A stretch of 64,000 nt of DNA from Adiantum capillus-veneris (lineage: Eukaryota; Streptophyta; Polypodiopsida; Polypodiales; Pteridaceae): positions 111,807,469 through 111,871,468 of the forward strand of contig CM043951.1 in assembly GCA_014529385.2 (NCBI GenBank). Direction: 5' to 3'. Below the pieces are notes generated by a model. The model was not told the DNA's origin, made no database searches, and was given only the letters and a program-made list of their open reading frames with translations. Both the position numbers and the translations under genes were made by a program. Positions 24,069-34,733 of the stretch are shown here, in pieces (the stretch's first letter is position 1; each line of letters begins with the position of its first letter).

Positions 24069-24626
24069 ATTCCTCGGTGGGGGGCACCAAAACACTATTG
24101 GGAAACAAGCAAACTGAAACACCTCTATAGCGATGTCACCCAAGAGCGTTGAAAGAGAACTAAAAGACACCAAAAGCTTTGAAAAATCCCTTGAAACAAC
24201 AAAAGTCCAGCAAGAGTAGTCTCTTTGGGAATTTACTGGCTGTCGCCCAGCCAAGAGACTATGTCACATAGGAGCAAAACCCTACCAAAGCATGGATTTA
24301 CAGCACACGCTGACCAATGCATATGAATACAAGGAACTCCCCTTTCACCATTGAACACCACAAACCCACAACTTCAACATCAATTCCACAATTTATATTT
24401 ATGCATGCCCTCCCAATCTGCCTGCACACAATTTGCCACTAGGCTGCCATAGCCATAACCGTGCAGAGAACTAGTCGTAACTTGAAGAGCACAACTCCAA
24501 TTGGGGCACTTAAAGCTTGAAATAAATCTTGGAAAATGGCTGGAGAGAAAGTTGAAGATGAAAAAATTTGAATCTACACGCCACTACATGAAAAATTGAT
24601 GCGAACAGGGAGCTGTCCCAACACGA
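24069..24626 (-). repeat. gypsy-2 5' LTR (inner part) and primer binding site
   Basis: Bases about 24093-24626 are the distal part of the gypsy-2 5' LTR, cut from the rest (33861-34203) by gypsy-T. On the minus strand, the bases below 24089 read TGGTGCCCCCCACCGAGG, nearly the same primer site as gypsy-T uses (TGGTGCCCCCACTGAGG). That fixes the LTR end near 24093. I do not assign the tRNA. Confidence 0.7.
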
Positions 24627-26159
24627 TGATGGGGGCTTTTCACAAGCCAAGCTCCCATACCCCTCTTCTCTTGTCCCCACCCCATGAAAACCCCCTCTTA
24701 GGGAGGGAGTGATAAAAGACATTGGAAAAAGTAAGAAAAAAATAAAGTATGATTATGTAAATATATGAGAAAGGTAAAATAGGCCACCTCATGCCTATGG
24801 GGCAGCCCATCCCCACCTTGCCTCCTTTTTCTTCGCTGTTGCCCCGTCGTGTGTCCCTTTTCCTCTCCTCCACTCAAAAGGTCAACCCCCTCTCTCTTCC
24901 CCTTGTCCTTTCTCCTTTCTCTCTCCCCTCACCAATAATGCATTCTAACTCGCCAATAATGCACCCTTATTCACATGCAACTTACCCTATCTTCCAAAAT
25001 AGTATACCCCACCCCCCCTTTCTCTCTCCTATCATATCCCATGACCCAAATACCCCCCCCTCTCTCTAAAGGGCGCCATGTCTCTTGTCTTGTAGCTAAA
25101 TAACGACCCCCACACTCACACACACACTCAGTTTCACTAAAAAAGGTGCCCACAGACCCATCCCCACCCGGTGGTTACCTGATTTTTCTTGTGTTTACAC
25201 ACATCTGCACACAGATTCACCTCTGAACACACTCCTCTCTCTCCCCTCTTGTAATTACTTTATTCTCCATGTCACCTCTCACGTTTTTTCATCAACCCAT
25301 CTCTCTCTCTTAGTCTCTCTCTCATGAGACTGCTGTTCTGGCACATATACACACAGCCAGACAAGTGGGGGCCATAGTCACATGGCCTATGTAGATAAAG
25401 ATTTATTCATTTCTAAATTCTAGAATTTCTCCCCCCCCTCCTCCCCTGTATAAAGAGGGGTCACCATCACACAAAAACACACAACATCACCAAAGAACAC
25501 ACTATGCACTGTGTGTGCCTAGTGCACACACACACACCCACACCATCACCATCACCGCAATCACCATGCTTGTCTTGTGCATGACCTCTACACCCTTGGC
25601 TATGGAAGATGAAGGGCAACTAAATGAAGGATGATGGCCATAATCCTCGTGCGAGTCTTCGCCATCAACTCCCACCTATCCGCCATGTGCTCTACCACTC
25701 TCTCCCTTCTCATTCCCCTACCCTATGCTCCCCATTTCATCGCCTAATTCTCTAAATAAAGCTTGAGGTTTTGTGAGTATGTTTTCTTGCAATGTTTTGC
25801 CCATGTGAGGTGTGCGGAATCACCACCTAGTCTTGTGTTTTGGAGTGAGATTGTGTATGTGTGAAGGGTGTGCGGATTCTCCATCCTTTTGTGATGCCTA
25901 AGTACTAAGCTGCTATACCCCCTCCCTCACTCTCTCTCTCTCTCTCACTTGATCTCATTCCCTTTCCTTTTCATCATTACTCCCAAGCATCCATCTCTCT
26001 TCGAAGAAAACTTTGTTATGGTGGTGTGTTCTTTGCGTCCTAGCCGCTGAAGCTAGGTGGTGCCACCTGTTTGCTTTACCATGACAGGCTCGAGGCGCGC
26101 CATTCGTTCCCCGGTGTTTTAGAGGCCATCGGGGTTCGGGGTTCGCTTTGCTCCCGTCA
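24627..26159 (+). repeat. gypsy-T 5' LTR (1533 bp)
   Basis: Pyrimidine-rich, with many CTCTCT and CCCCCC tracts. A TATAAAG box at 25449-25455 lies in a GC-rich context, followed by a CACACA-rich stretch, a plausible promoter start region. No genuine ORF inside. Confidence 0.92.
25449..25455 (+). promoter_or_regulatory. Putative TATA box in gypsy-T 5' LTR
   Basis: TATAAAG preceded by a C-rich stretch and followed by AGGGGTCACC. The same box is kept in the 3' LTR at 33140-33146. Position within the LTR fits a retrotransposon promoter, but the transcription start is inferred. Confidence 0.55.
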
Positions 26160-27017
26160 TTTGGTGCCCCCACTGAGGATCTTTTCATGAAACCCTTCAG
26201 TTTACAAGACTGAAACCCTTAAACTATTGTGAATGGATGAATGGCTAGCAAGATTCGCTAATTGGACGACAGAAGAAGAAGAGCTCCAAGCACAACTAGA
26301 CGAACTCCGCATCTCCATCGAAGCTCGAGTGCCAGGCGTAACGGTAATCGATTTGCAGTGGGAGAGTCAACCAACACGCCAAACCCAGTGGATATACATA
26401 GGCCAAGTGCCAAGAAGAAGAAAGAGAAGGTCGAAACCATGTCCGCAACCTACAACCAACCCACAACAACAAAATGGAAGGAGCTCTAAACAATAGAGAA
26501 TCAACACTACTCTACTTTGAGAATCGGGTAACTCAAGTCACCGAGGTAATTATCATAGTCAGTTTTCAAGTCGCACCTGATGCCGCAGCACAAATAACGG
26601 AAGCATTGGCTCACACTCTCACTAGAGAAACTAGGGATCTACTGAGTTTGTTTCAAGAAAGAACACCACCCTCTCCCACAAGCTTGGACAGTGACTAAGC
26701 ACCTCTAAGCTTCACATGAATCAGTACAACCTACCTCAAGACAGATCACATATACCAACACGTGTACGCTCAATCAAGGTAATACTGGATTTGAAGGCTC
26801 ACTACCAGCACGTCATTGACACCATGTCGGGTGGGGAGAGGTTTTTGGAGGTTCTGGCATCAGATCAACCATTTGTCTTACCTTTGGTACAAGGCAATGT
26901 ACCGTTTGAAGTTTTAATCTATGTCCTAGTATAAGAGGGTATACACACCTCCTTGTAAAGAAGAAAAAAACTTTTGCAAGTTAAGCAGTGTGTCTTTCTA
27001 GCTCTCTCTCAGTAATC
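26160..27017 (+). other. gypsy-T leader with primer binding site
   Basis: The primer site TGGTGCCCCCACTGAGGA starts at 26162, two bases after the LTR. The rest of the leader holds short open frames (26233-26496, 26474-26698, 26716-26934). They show no motif I recognise, lie in different frames and look incidental or are decayed gag-leader sequence. Confidence 0.7.
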
Positions 27018-30000
27018 ATGACAAGTGTAGCATTTCCAACATTTAAAGGAAAGAAGGGGGAGGATTTGGTAACAGACTTCCTAGATGACTTTGAAGTAGC
27101 ATGTGTAGTGAGAAACAAAGATACGGATGAATCCCGGGTTAGAATCTTTAAGCATCTCATGAAGCTAGAAGCTAGATCATGGTACAATGCACTTCCACAA
27201 GCAACCAAGGATGACTGGGAACCCTTAAAAACCGCTTTTAAGAGGTGCTTTGGGGGAGGTACCACTTCAGAAAAGTTGTGGGACAAGTTGAGAGACTTGA
27301 AGCAGGAGGATCTTTTAGAATATGCCACCTATGAGTCCAAATTTGTGGATTTGTGGGATCTGTGGGTTGAGTCACTGGCTAAGGGGGAAGCTGCACCCGA
27401 TTTCCTAAAAAAAGATCGGTTCACGCATGGCTTATGGCCGCTTCTCAAGGAGAAGGTGAAAGGTAGATTCCCGGCTACATACGAGTTAGCCGTTGAGATT
27501 GTTCGCCTTAAAGACAAGAAGCTGCGAATGAAAGCCAAAGAAACCGAGTCAACAGAATCAGGAACATCGCGTCGACCAGCAACTATGACAACCACCATTC
27601 CACCACCACCACCGGCTCTTGGGGTAAGAGATGACCAACAAGATATGTTGGCCCATATTACTGACCAACTGCAGAATTTGTCTATCCACTTAATACAACA
27701 AGGGAGGAGTCAAGAAAGAGATCAAGACCCTGGAAGAGCACGACGACAAAACAGGGAGAATCATTGCTACAACTGCAGAGAAGACGTTCACGGTATGTAC
27801 TACTGTCCCAAACCACGACAAAACTATAATAGAGGAGGTAGGAGGAACCAATTGTCACCCCCTAGAGAAAGAACACCCCCACCCCGAGCACCACCCCCAC
27901 CAACACAAATTCTACGTCCACCCCAGACACCACTACAAGCATCCATCCCACCTCTTCCACCAGCCCCACCACCTGATCGCCCTGTAAACATCATAAGGCT
28001 AGAAGAGAAAGGAAAAGCCATAGTAGTGGATCCACCCAGAGCAAAGGAGAGGGACAAGGGTAAGGAGAAGGTAACCTTTTTAGAACCACTTGAAGCCATG
28101 ACTGTGAAAAGAGCTAGGAGGGAGAAAGCTACACAATCAAATGATGAGAGAAGCATGAGAGGAGAAACTAGCAAGAGGCCATCCAGGCCACGACGAAAAT
28201 TGGGCATCACCGACTTCCAGCTAGGGGAAAGTTCTAAGCCCTATGATCTAACATTGGATGTGGCAGAGCAAGGACCGAAGATTACATGGCCACAGCTGCT
28301 ACATCGTGCACCAAAAGTAAGGCGACAATGGTCTAAAATGGTAAGTACAAGATGCTCCAAAACAAAGGTAGCCGGAGCAATTTCGGGATGCAACATGGAT
28401 GACATCCTTCCAATTGTCGACGTAAACATAAAAGGAAAGAGGGTTGGAAACACCTACATTGATGGAGGTGCACAAATCTGTGTAATGAGCGAAGCTATGA
28501 TGCTTCGATTAGGGCTCGAGGTTGACAGGCCTTCTCCATGCAAGGCAAAGATGGCAAACAATGCAAAAGTAGAGTATGTGGGTGTGGTAAGTGCCGTGTA
28601 AATCAAAGCTTTCAACACTGAGGTAGAGGTAGATGTTTTTGTAATGCCTACTAAGGGGGAGGGCTATCCACTAATTTTGGGAAGGCCATGGTTGATGGCC
28701 ATGAAGGAAAAACAGGACTGGGGTACTGGCCTTCTACGCATGACCGGTAAGAAAGGGGAGACAATCTACTACAACATGAGGATTGGCAAGCAGAAGCAAA
28801 TGAATATAGAAACATCGGCAGATGAAACCACTAGCGAATCTTCCAGTTCTGAGGAGGAGACCACATCCACCGACGAAAGTGACAGTTCCATTGATGTGAT
28901 GGGTATCATTATGAAGGATCCACAAAGGGTAAGCACAACTGGTGATCCATCACCAAAAGGGCAACCCAATGAAGAGGAGAGCAAATCACCTGGCCTAGGA
29001 GGAAGTAGGTTGAAGGGTATGTTGTCTACGGAATTAACACTTGAGGAGAAAGATAGTTTTTTGCAAATGTTGATGGGATTTCCTAACCTGTTCATTGACA
29101 ACTATGAAAGAATCACAAGCATTACAGTGGTGGAACATCATATTAAGCTGAAGGAAGGGGTAAAACCAGTTGTGCAAAAGCTACGACGACTCGGGGTCAT
29201 ACAAGAAAAGGCACTCTTGGCCGAGGTAAGGAAACTGCTGGAGGCGGGATTCATCTATCCTGTAGAAAACTCAGAATGGGTGTCACCTGTAGTGGTGACG
29301 CCTAAAAAGAATGGTAAGTGGAGGGTCTGTGTTGACTACAAACCACTAAATGCAGCTACAAAGAGAGACCACTTTCCTCTCCCTTTCTTGGATGAAATTC
29401 TGAATGAAGTAGCGGGTTTTGAATGCTATACCGTCTGTGATGGTTATTCTGGATACTTTCAAATACTCATAGCCTTGGAAGATCAGCTAAAAACCACTTT
29501 TATCATGCCATGGGGTTGTTTTGCATACAGGGTTATGCCATTTGGTCTCACAAATGCACCTGCCACATTCAAAGATATGTCACATATGTTTTTCAACCGT
29601 TCTTTGGAACATCCATAAGAGTGTTCATTGATTATTTTTGTATATATAGCTCCCGTATTTCACATTTAGAAAAGGTAACTGAAGGTTTGGCCAGGTTGCA
29701 GAGCCTAGGTGGGCAAATAAATGTGGATAAATGCCACATTGGGGAGAGTAAAGTCATTCTACTAGGCCATGAAATTTCAGCAAAAGGTATCAACGCCGAC
29801 CCAAGTAAGGTGTCCACACTCATAGCCCTACCTTCACCAACGACCGCACGTCAACTGGTCTCTTTTCTACAGAAGGTGAGGTACTTAAGTAGATTCATAC
29901 ATCTACTATCACAACTTGTTCTACCACTGCAACAACTCACTCAAAGATCAACTTTCACTTGGGACGAGGAAAGCGAACATCACTACAACAAGGTAAAGGA

Positions 30001-32272
30001 GGTCTTAGCCACTTTGCCAACTATCTCACCACCTAAGTGGGATGAAAAATTCTATGTCACCTCAAGTGTTGGTGATGACTCATTGGGGGCTGTGCTACTC
30101 CAAAAGGATACGACGACATCTTTCATGAGGCCAATCTACTTCTCTAGTCGAATGATGACAGCAGGAGAGAAAGGTTTCACCCATGTGGAACACTTAGTTC
30201 TAGCTCTTAGATTTGCAACTACAAAGTTTAGGTCATATTTGCTGCCTAAGCAATTTGTGATTCTAACCACGGATGAAATATTTCCCTATGTTGTACAACA
30301 CATGGATGTGTCTGCTAGGATTACTAAATGGCTAGTTCGTCTTCAAGAGTTTGACTACACGATACAGGTAGAAAGCACAACAAGGGCAAGTTTGGGGGGA
30401 CTCATGACCTACCAAGTCTTTGAAAGGAAGGAGAAGCAATCTAAGGAAGGAGAAGTCCGATTACCTCCAGTACCACCGATGGTAGAAGGAGCATACTCTC
30501 TCTACTTTGATGGAGCCTACAAGCGAGCGTCCAACAAAGCAGCTACAGGCATAGTGGTCTTTGATGACAAAGGGACAAAGGTATTTTCGTTGGGCCAATT
30601 GTTAGATTCACATTCTAACAATGAAGCTGAGTATGCAGCACTAAACAAGGGTCTACAATGGTGCGTTTCGCAAGGTGTACAATGCCTTAATGTATTTGGG
30701 GATGCTCTACTTCTGGTAAGGCAAGTAAATGGAGCATGGACATGCAAGAATCCTAGTTTAAGGACTCACTTAAGTGGTGTAAAAACCTTGTTGGGTAAGT
30801 TTGAAGAAGTTCAAATACACCATATCCCAAGGGCTCAAAACCAAGAAGCAGATGCCCTAGCAAGTGAAAGACTACAGGAAGTGGTGGTTGGAGCAATAAA
30901 ACTAAAGCTCCCTCTATTTCAAGGCAGTGATGCCTTGCCTGACATCATGCATTTTTTGGAAATAGGGGAATGCCCATCAGATTTAACAAAGGGACAGAAG
31001 CAATGGCTGACGCGGAAGGCCACAAGGTATTGACTCATCAATGATGGTTTGTACTGTAAGGGTAAGGACCAAATACTCAGGAAGGTCCCTCTCTCTCACG
31101 AAATCACGGGAGTAATTGCTAGCTGTCACGACGGGGTTTGTGGTGGTCACTTTGCCCTAGACATAACAAATAGGAAAATCTTGCAGGCAGGCTTCATATG
31201 GCCTAGCCTCAACCGTGATGTACACCACTGGTGCAAAACATGTAAGTTGTGTCAAAAGGCCGGCACTAGGTCACTTATGCCTGAACCACAGACACCTATT
31301 CTCTCATATGGCCCATTTGAAAAATGGGGTATCGATGCCATTGGGCCATTACCTAGGGCCAACTCAAGAAAATTCAACATTATCATGGGGGTCGACTACA
31401 TGAGTAGATGGGCAGAGGCTACAGCCACCACTAGAATCACATCAGTAGAGGTAGCTAAATTTATCTACGAGCACATATGCTATAGGTTTGTCACACCTTT
31501 AGAGATCATCTCTGATAGAGGGCCAGGTTTCAGAGCAGACTTGGTAGGAGAATTAATGCAAAAACTCGGCATTACAAGGAGGCACTCTTCACCATATTAC
31601 CCTCAATGTAATGGCCTAGTTGAAAAGGTAAATGGAATGGTTTCTAAAATTATTACCAAGCAGGTAAACAATCATCCTGGAGACTGGGATAAGTATCTAC
31701 TACCAGCTTTATGGGCCTACAGAACTTCATTTCGTACATCCTTGGGATTCACACCGTATCATCTAGTATTTGGTAAGGAAGCAATCTTGCCCATTAAAGT
31801 GCAACTACAAAGTCTCAGAGTAATGGCAAGCCAACTTCAATAGCCCAACATGCATTTGAGAGATCACATCATCAACTTGGAACGACTGCAGCTGGACAGA
31901 GAAGAAGCAATAAAGTATTATGCAACACAAGCAGAGCATAGACGGCTTAGCTTTAACGAGCATCTCCAGAAAAAAGAATTGAAGAAAGGAATGTTGGTCC
32001 TCCGCTACGACAATCGCTTCGACACGCGCAAGGATAAGAAACTTCTACTCCGATGGGAAGGTCCTTTCATCCTCAGGAAAAAGTATGCCAATGGAAGCTA
32101 CCAGCTTATGGACGCTGATGGAAAACTTCATAAAACCAAGGTAAATGGTTGGTGACTTAAACCTTATTTTCTTCGATTTGACCAGGCTCCACCTATTGAC
32201 ATTCTAGATGAGGACACACCATCAGCCGCCACCTCCGACGATAATGATCAAACAGATGAGCTAGAGACATGA
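27018..32272 (+). pseudogene. gypsy-T gag-pol polyprotein, broken
   Basis: Start ATG 27018 (MTSVAFPTF). Gag core runs to about 27530; a proline-rich linker surrounds the knuckle CYNCREDVHGMYYC (27766-27807). Protease is near 28455-28700 with YIDGGAQICV and ILGRPWL. RT covers about 29200-29770, then RNase H to about 30330. The second RNase H (30500-30900) has DGAYKR, NNEAEY, FGDALLLV and NQEADALA. Integrase has GGHFALD and HHWCKTCKLC, then GIDAIGP, SDRGPGF and GLVEKVNG. An acidic tail ends at 32272. Breaks are TAA 28599 (CAA expected), a 1-bp deletion near 29571, TGA 31031, TAG 31841 and TGA 32153. The RT catalytic pair reads FIDYFC instead of a DD pair. Confidence 0.92.
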
Positions 32273-32300
32273 ATGCCTCTAGCCAAAAGGGGAGGGCTAA
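32273..32300 (+). other. gypsy-T polypurine tract
   Basis: AAAAGGGGAGGG just before the 3' LTR start at 32301, the primer for plus-strand DNA synthesis. Confidence 0.85.
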
Positions 32301-33856
32301 TGATGGGGGCTTTTCACAAGCCAAGCTCCCATACCCCTCTTCTCTCGTCCCCACCCCATGAAAACCCCCTCTTAGGGAGGGAGTGATAAAAGACATTGGA
32401 AAAAGTAAGAAAAAAATAAAGTATGAATATGTAAATATATGAGAAATGTAAAATAGGCCACCTCATGCCTGCGCGGCAGCCCATCCCCACCTTGCCTCCT
32501 TTTTCTTCACTGTTGCCCCGCCGTGTGTCCCTTTTCCTCTCCTCCACTCAAAAGGTCAACCCCCTCTCTCTTCCCCTTGTCCTTTCTCCTTTTTATCTCC
32601 CCTCAAGCTACCCCACCTCTCACCAATAATGCATTCTAACTCGCCAATAATGCACCCTTATTCACATGCAACTTACCCTATCTTCCAAAATAGTATACCC
32701 CACCCCCCCTTTCTCTCTCCTATCATATCCCATGACCCAAATACCCCCCCCTCTCTCTAAAGGGCGCCATGTCTCTTGTCTTGTAGATAAATAACGACCC
32801 CCACACTCACACACACACTCAGTTTCACTAAAAAAGGTGCCCACAGACCCATCCCCACCCGGTGGTTACCTGATTTTTCTTGTGTTTACACACATCTGCA
32901 CACAGATTCACCTCTCAACACACTCCTCTCTCTCCCCTCTTGTAATTACTTTATTCTCCATGTCACCTCTCACTTTTTTTCATCAACCCATCTCTCTCTC
33001 TTAGTCTCTCTCTCATGAGACTGCTATTCTGGCACATATATACACAACCAGACAAGTGGGGGCCATAGTCACATGGCCTATGTAGATAAAGATTTCTTCA
33101 TTTCTAAATTCTAGAATTTCTCCCCCCCCTCCTCCCCTATATAAAGAGGGGTCACCATCACACAAAAACACACAACATCACCAAAGAACACACTATGCAC
33201 TGTGTGTGCCTAGTGCACACACACACACCCACACCATCACCATCACCGCAATCACCATGCTTGTCTTGAGCATGACCTCTACACCCTTGGCTATGGAAGA
33301 TGAAGGGCAACTAAATGAAGGATGATGGCCATAATCCTCGTGCGAGTCTTCGCCATCAACTCCCACCTATCCGCCATGTGCTCTACCACTCTCTCCCTTC
33401 TCATTCCCCTACCCTATGCTCCCCATTTCATCGCCTAATTCTCTAAATAAAGCTTGAGGTTTTGTGAGTATGTTTTCTTGCAATGTTTTGCCCATGTGAG
33501 GTGTGCGGAATCGCCACCTAGTCTTGTGCTTTGGAGTGAGCTTGTGTATGTGTGAAGGGTGTGCGGATTCGCCATCCTTTTGTGATGCCTAAGTACTAAG
33601 CCGCTATACCTCCTCCCTCACTCTCTCTCTCTCTCTCTCTCTCACTTGATCTCATTCCCTTTCCTTTTCATCACTACTCCCAAGCATCCATCTCTCTTGG
33701 AAGAAAACTTTGTTATGGTGGTGTGTTGTTTGCGTCCTAGCCGCTGAAGCTAAGTGGTGCCCCCTGTTTGCTTTACCATGACAGGCTCGAGGCACGCCAT
33801 TTGGTCCCCGGTGTTTTAGAGGCCATCGGGGTTTGGGGTTCGCTTTGCTCCCGTCA
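32301..33856 (+). repeat. gypsy-T 3' LTR (1556 bp)
   Basis: Near-identical to the 5' LTR with scattered substitutions, a roughly 19-bp insertion near 32600 and a longer CT tract near 33620. TATA-like box at 33140-33146. Confidence 0.92.
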
Positions 33857-34203
33857 ACGACTACGCGTAGAGTAGGCAAGGCGGGGGCAAAAACTGCAAC
33901 AAAAACCATCAAGGAGACACAACGAGCTCAAACCTGAAAATATCTAGAGTTTGGCTGAAATTGTTTTAGTTTGTACATGAGTTTTAGTTATATATAAGTC
34001 TCACTTCAAAAAACTCACTCACGGGCACTGACAGTAGCTTGACAGCTGTCACTATACTAGCGACTTGCAGTTGATGTCCATGTGCTTGCTACAGCAAGCT
34101 AAAAAACCCACAAAAAGAAAGCCCACACACCCTTTTGACATCGGGCGTCATGTCTATATGTACAAATCGATAAAAAAACATTGTGTAAAGAATGCGTCCA
34201 ACA
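33857..34203 (-). repeat. gypsy-2 5' LTR (outer part)
   Basis: Resumes the gypsy-2 LTR after gypsy-T; 33857-33860 is the duplicated ACGA. It aligns with 13119-13460 and ends CCAACA at 34203, the LTR start on the minus strand. Confidence 0.82.
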
Positions 34204-34312
34204 ACGTAAACACATTACAGTATTTCATAGATTTTGGTGTCGCCGACTCGTGGCCTAATTTCATCATAAGTAGGAATTTACACTTTGAATAAAAAACTAA
34301 GCATAGGCGGGG
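34204..34312 (+). other. Remnant of gypsy-3-family internal 3' end with polypurine tract
   Basis: The last part (34255-34312) matches the bases just before the right gypsy-3 LTR and ends in the same AAGCATAGGCGGGG tract. Gypsy-2 abuts it on the left. Confidence 0.65.
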
Positions 34313-34733
34313 TGTTGGGGCATCATTGCTAAGCATTTAGGTGCATTATGGGTCGAAAATGACTAGATCAAAAATCCACTGCTGTTACTAATTGCAATTT
34401 TGGCACTTGAACTAAAGTGGGGTTTGAGACCATAAGCATATGTGCTTAGGTATTATAAACATGTCCTAGAAGTTTCATTACATTTGGATGTCATTTGATG
34501 TTGTAACGGATGTGATTTGTTTGTCGATGAGCGATTGGCTTTTGGTGATTTCAGTCACTTGAGTGTAGCTTGAGTTAGATACGAGTTGTTAGTTGTTTTC
34601 CGACATATTGACAACCTCTTGCAGCCTCTATGCACTAGTGGAGTCAGCTTTGTCCCGTGGATTGACTTTTTAATCGTTGTTATCACTAAAACAAGAAGAA
34701 GATAAGATAGTGAGATTAGACACACGTCCCACA
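34313..34733 (+). repeat. gypsy-3 left LTR (421 bp)
   Basis: Starts TGTTGGGGC and ends CCCACA, followed by the primer site. It matches the right LTR along its whole length once the solo LTR there is removed, with many substitutions, so this element is older than the others here. Confidence 0.82.

Larger units (their letters stand above)
24627..33856 (+). mobile_element. gypsy-T: Ty3/gypsy retrotransposon with dual RNase H (Tat-like)
   Basis: Complete element with TGATGGGGGC...CCCGTCA LTRs of 1533 and 1556 bp and a 4-bp direct repeat ACGA at both flanks (24623-24626, 33857-33860). The uninterrupted site is visible in the related LTR at about 13112-13125, which supports the borders. Gag-pol order is gag, protease, RT, RNase H, second RNase H, integrase. 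A second RNase H placed between RNase H and integrase is the hallmark of the Tat group of plant Ty3/gypsy elements. LTRs are similar but differ by substitutions and a roughly 19-bp indel near 32600. Confidence 0.93.
12964..34203 (-). mobile_element. gypsy-2: Ty3/gypsy retrotransposon, split by copia-2 and gypsy-T
   Basis: The two copies of one LTR family lie at 12964-13460 (3' LTR, truncated) and at 33861-34203 plus about 24093-24626 (5' LTR, split by gypsy-T). Both begin TGTTGG(G/A)CGC on the minus strand. Internal order from the coding 5' end is primer site, gag, zinc knuckle, protease, RT, RNase H, second RNase H, integrase, acidic tail, tract, 3' LTR. copia-2 sits in the tail of the polyprotein. 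No target duplication was found: the left LTR is cut at 12964 and joined to gypsy-1 pol, so a deletion or recombination has removed the true end. Confidence 0.82.

Noticed and set aside
24791-25153. Open frames in the gypsy-T LTR
   Set aside because: They lie in pyrimidine-rich LTR sequence, recur in the other LTR on both strands and show no protein signature.
26233-26934. Three short ORFs in the gypsy-T leader as extra genes
   Set aside because: Different frames, no motif, and no second copy here to test conservation.
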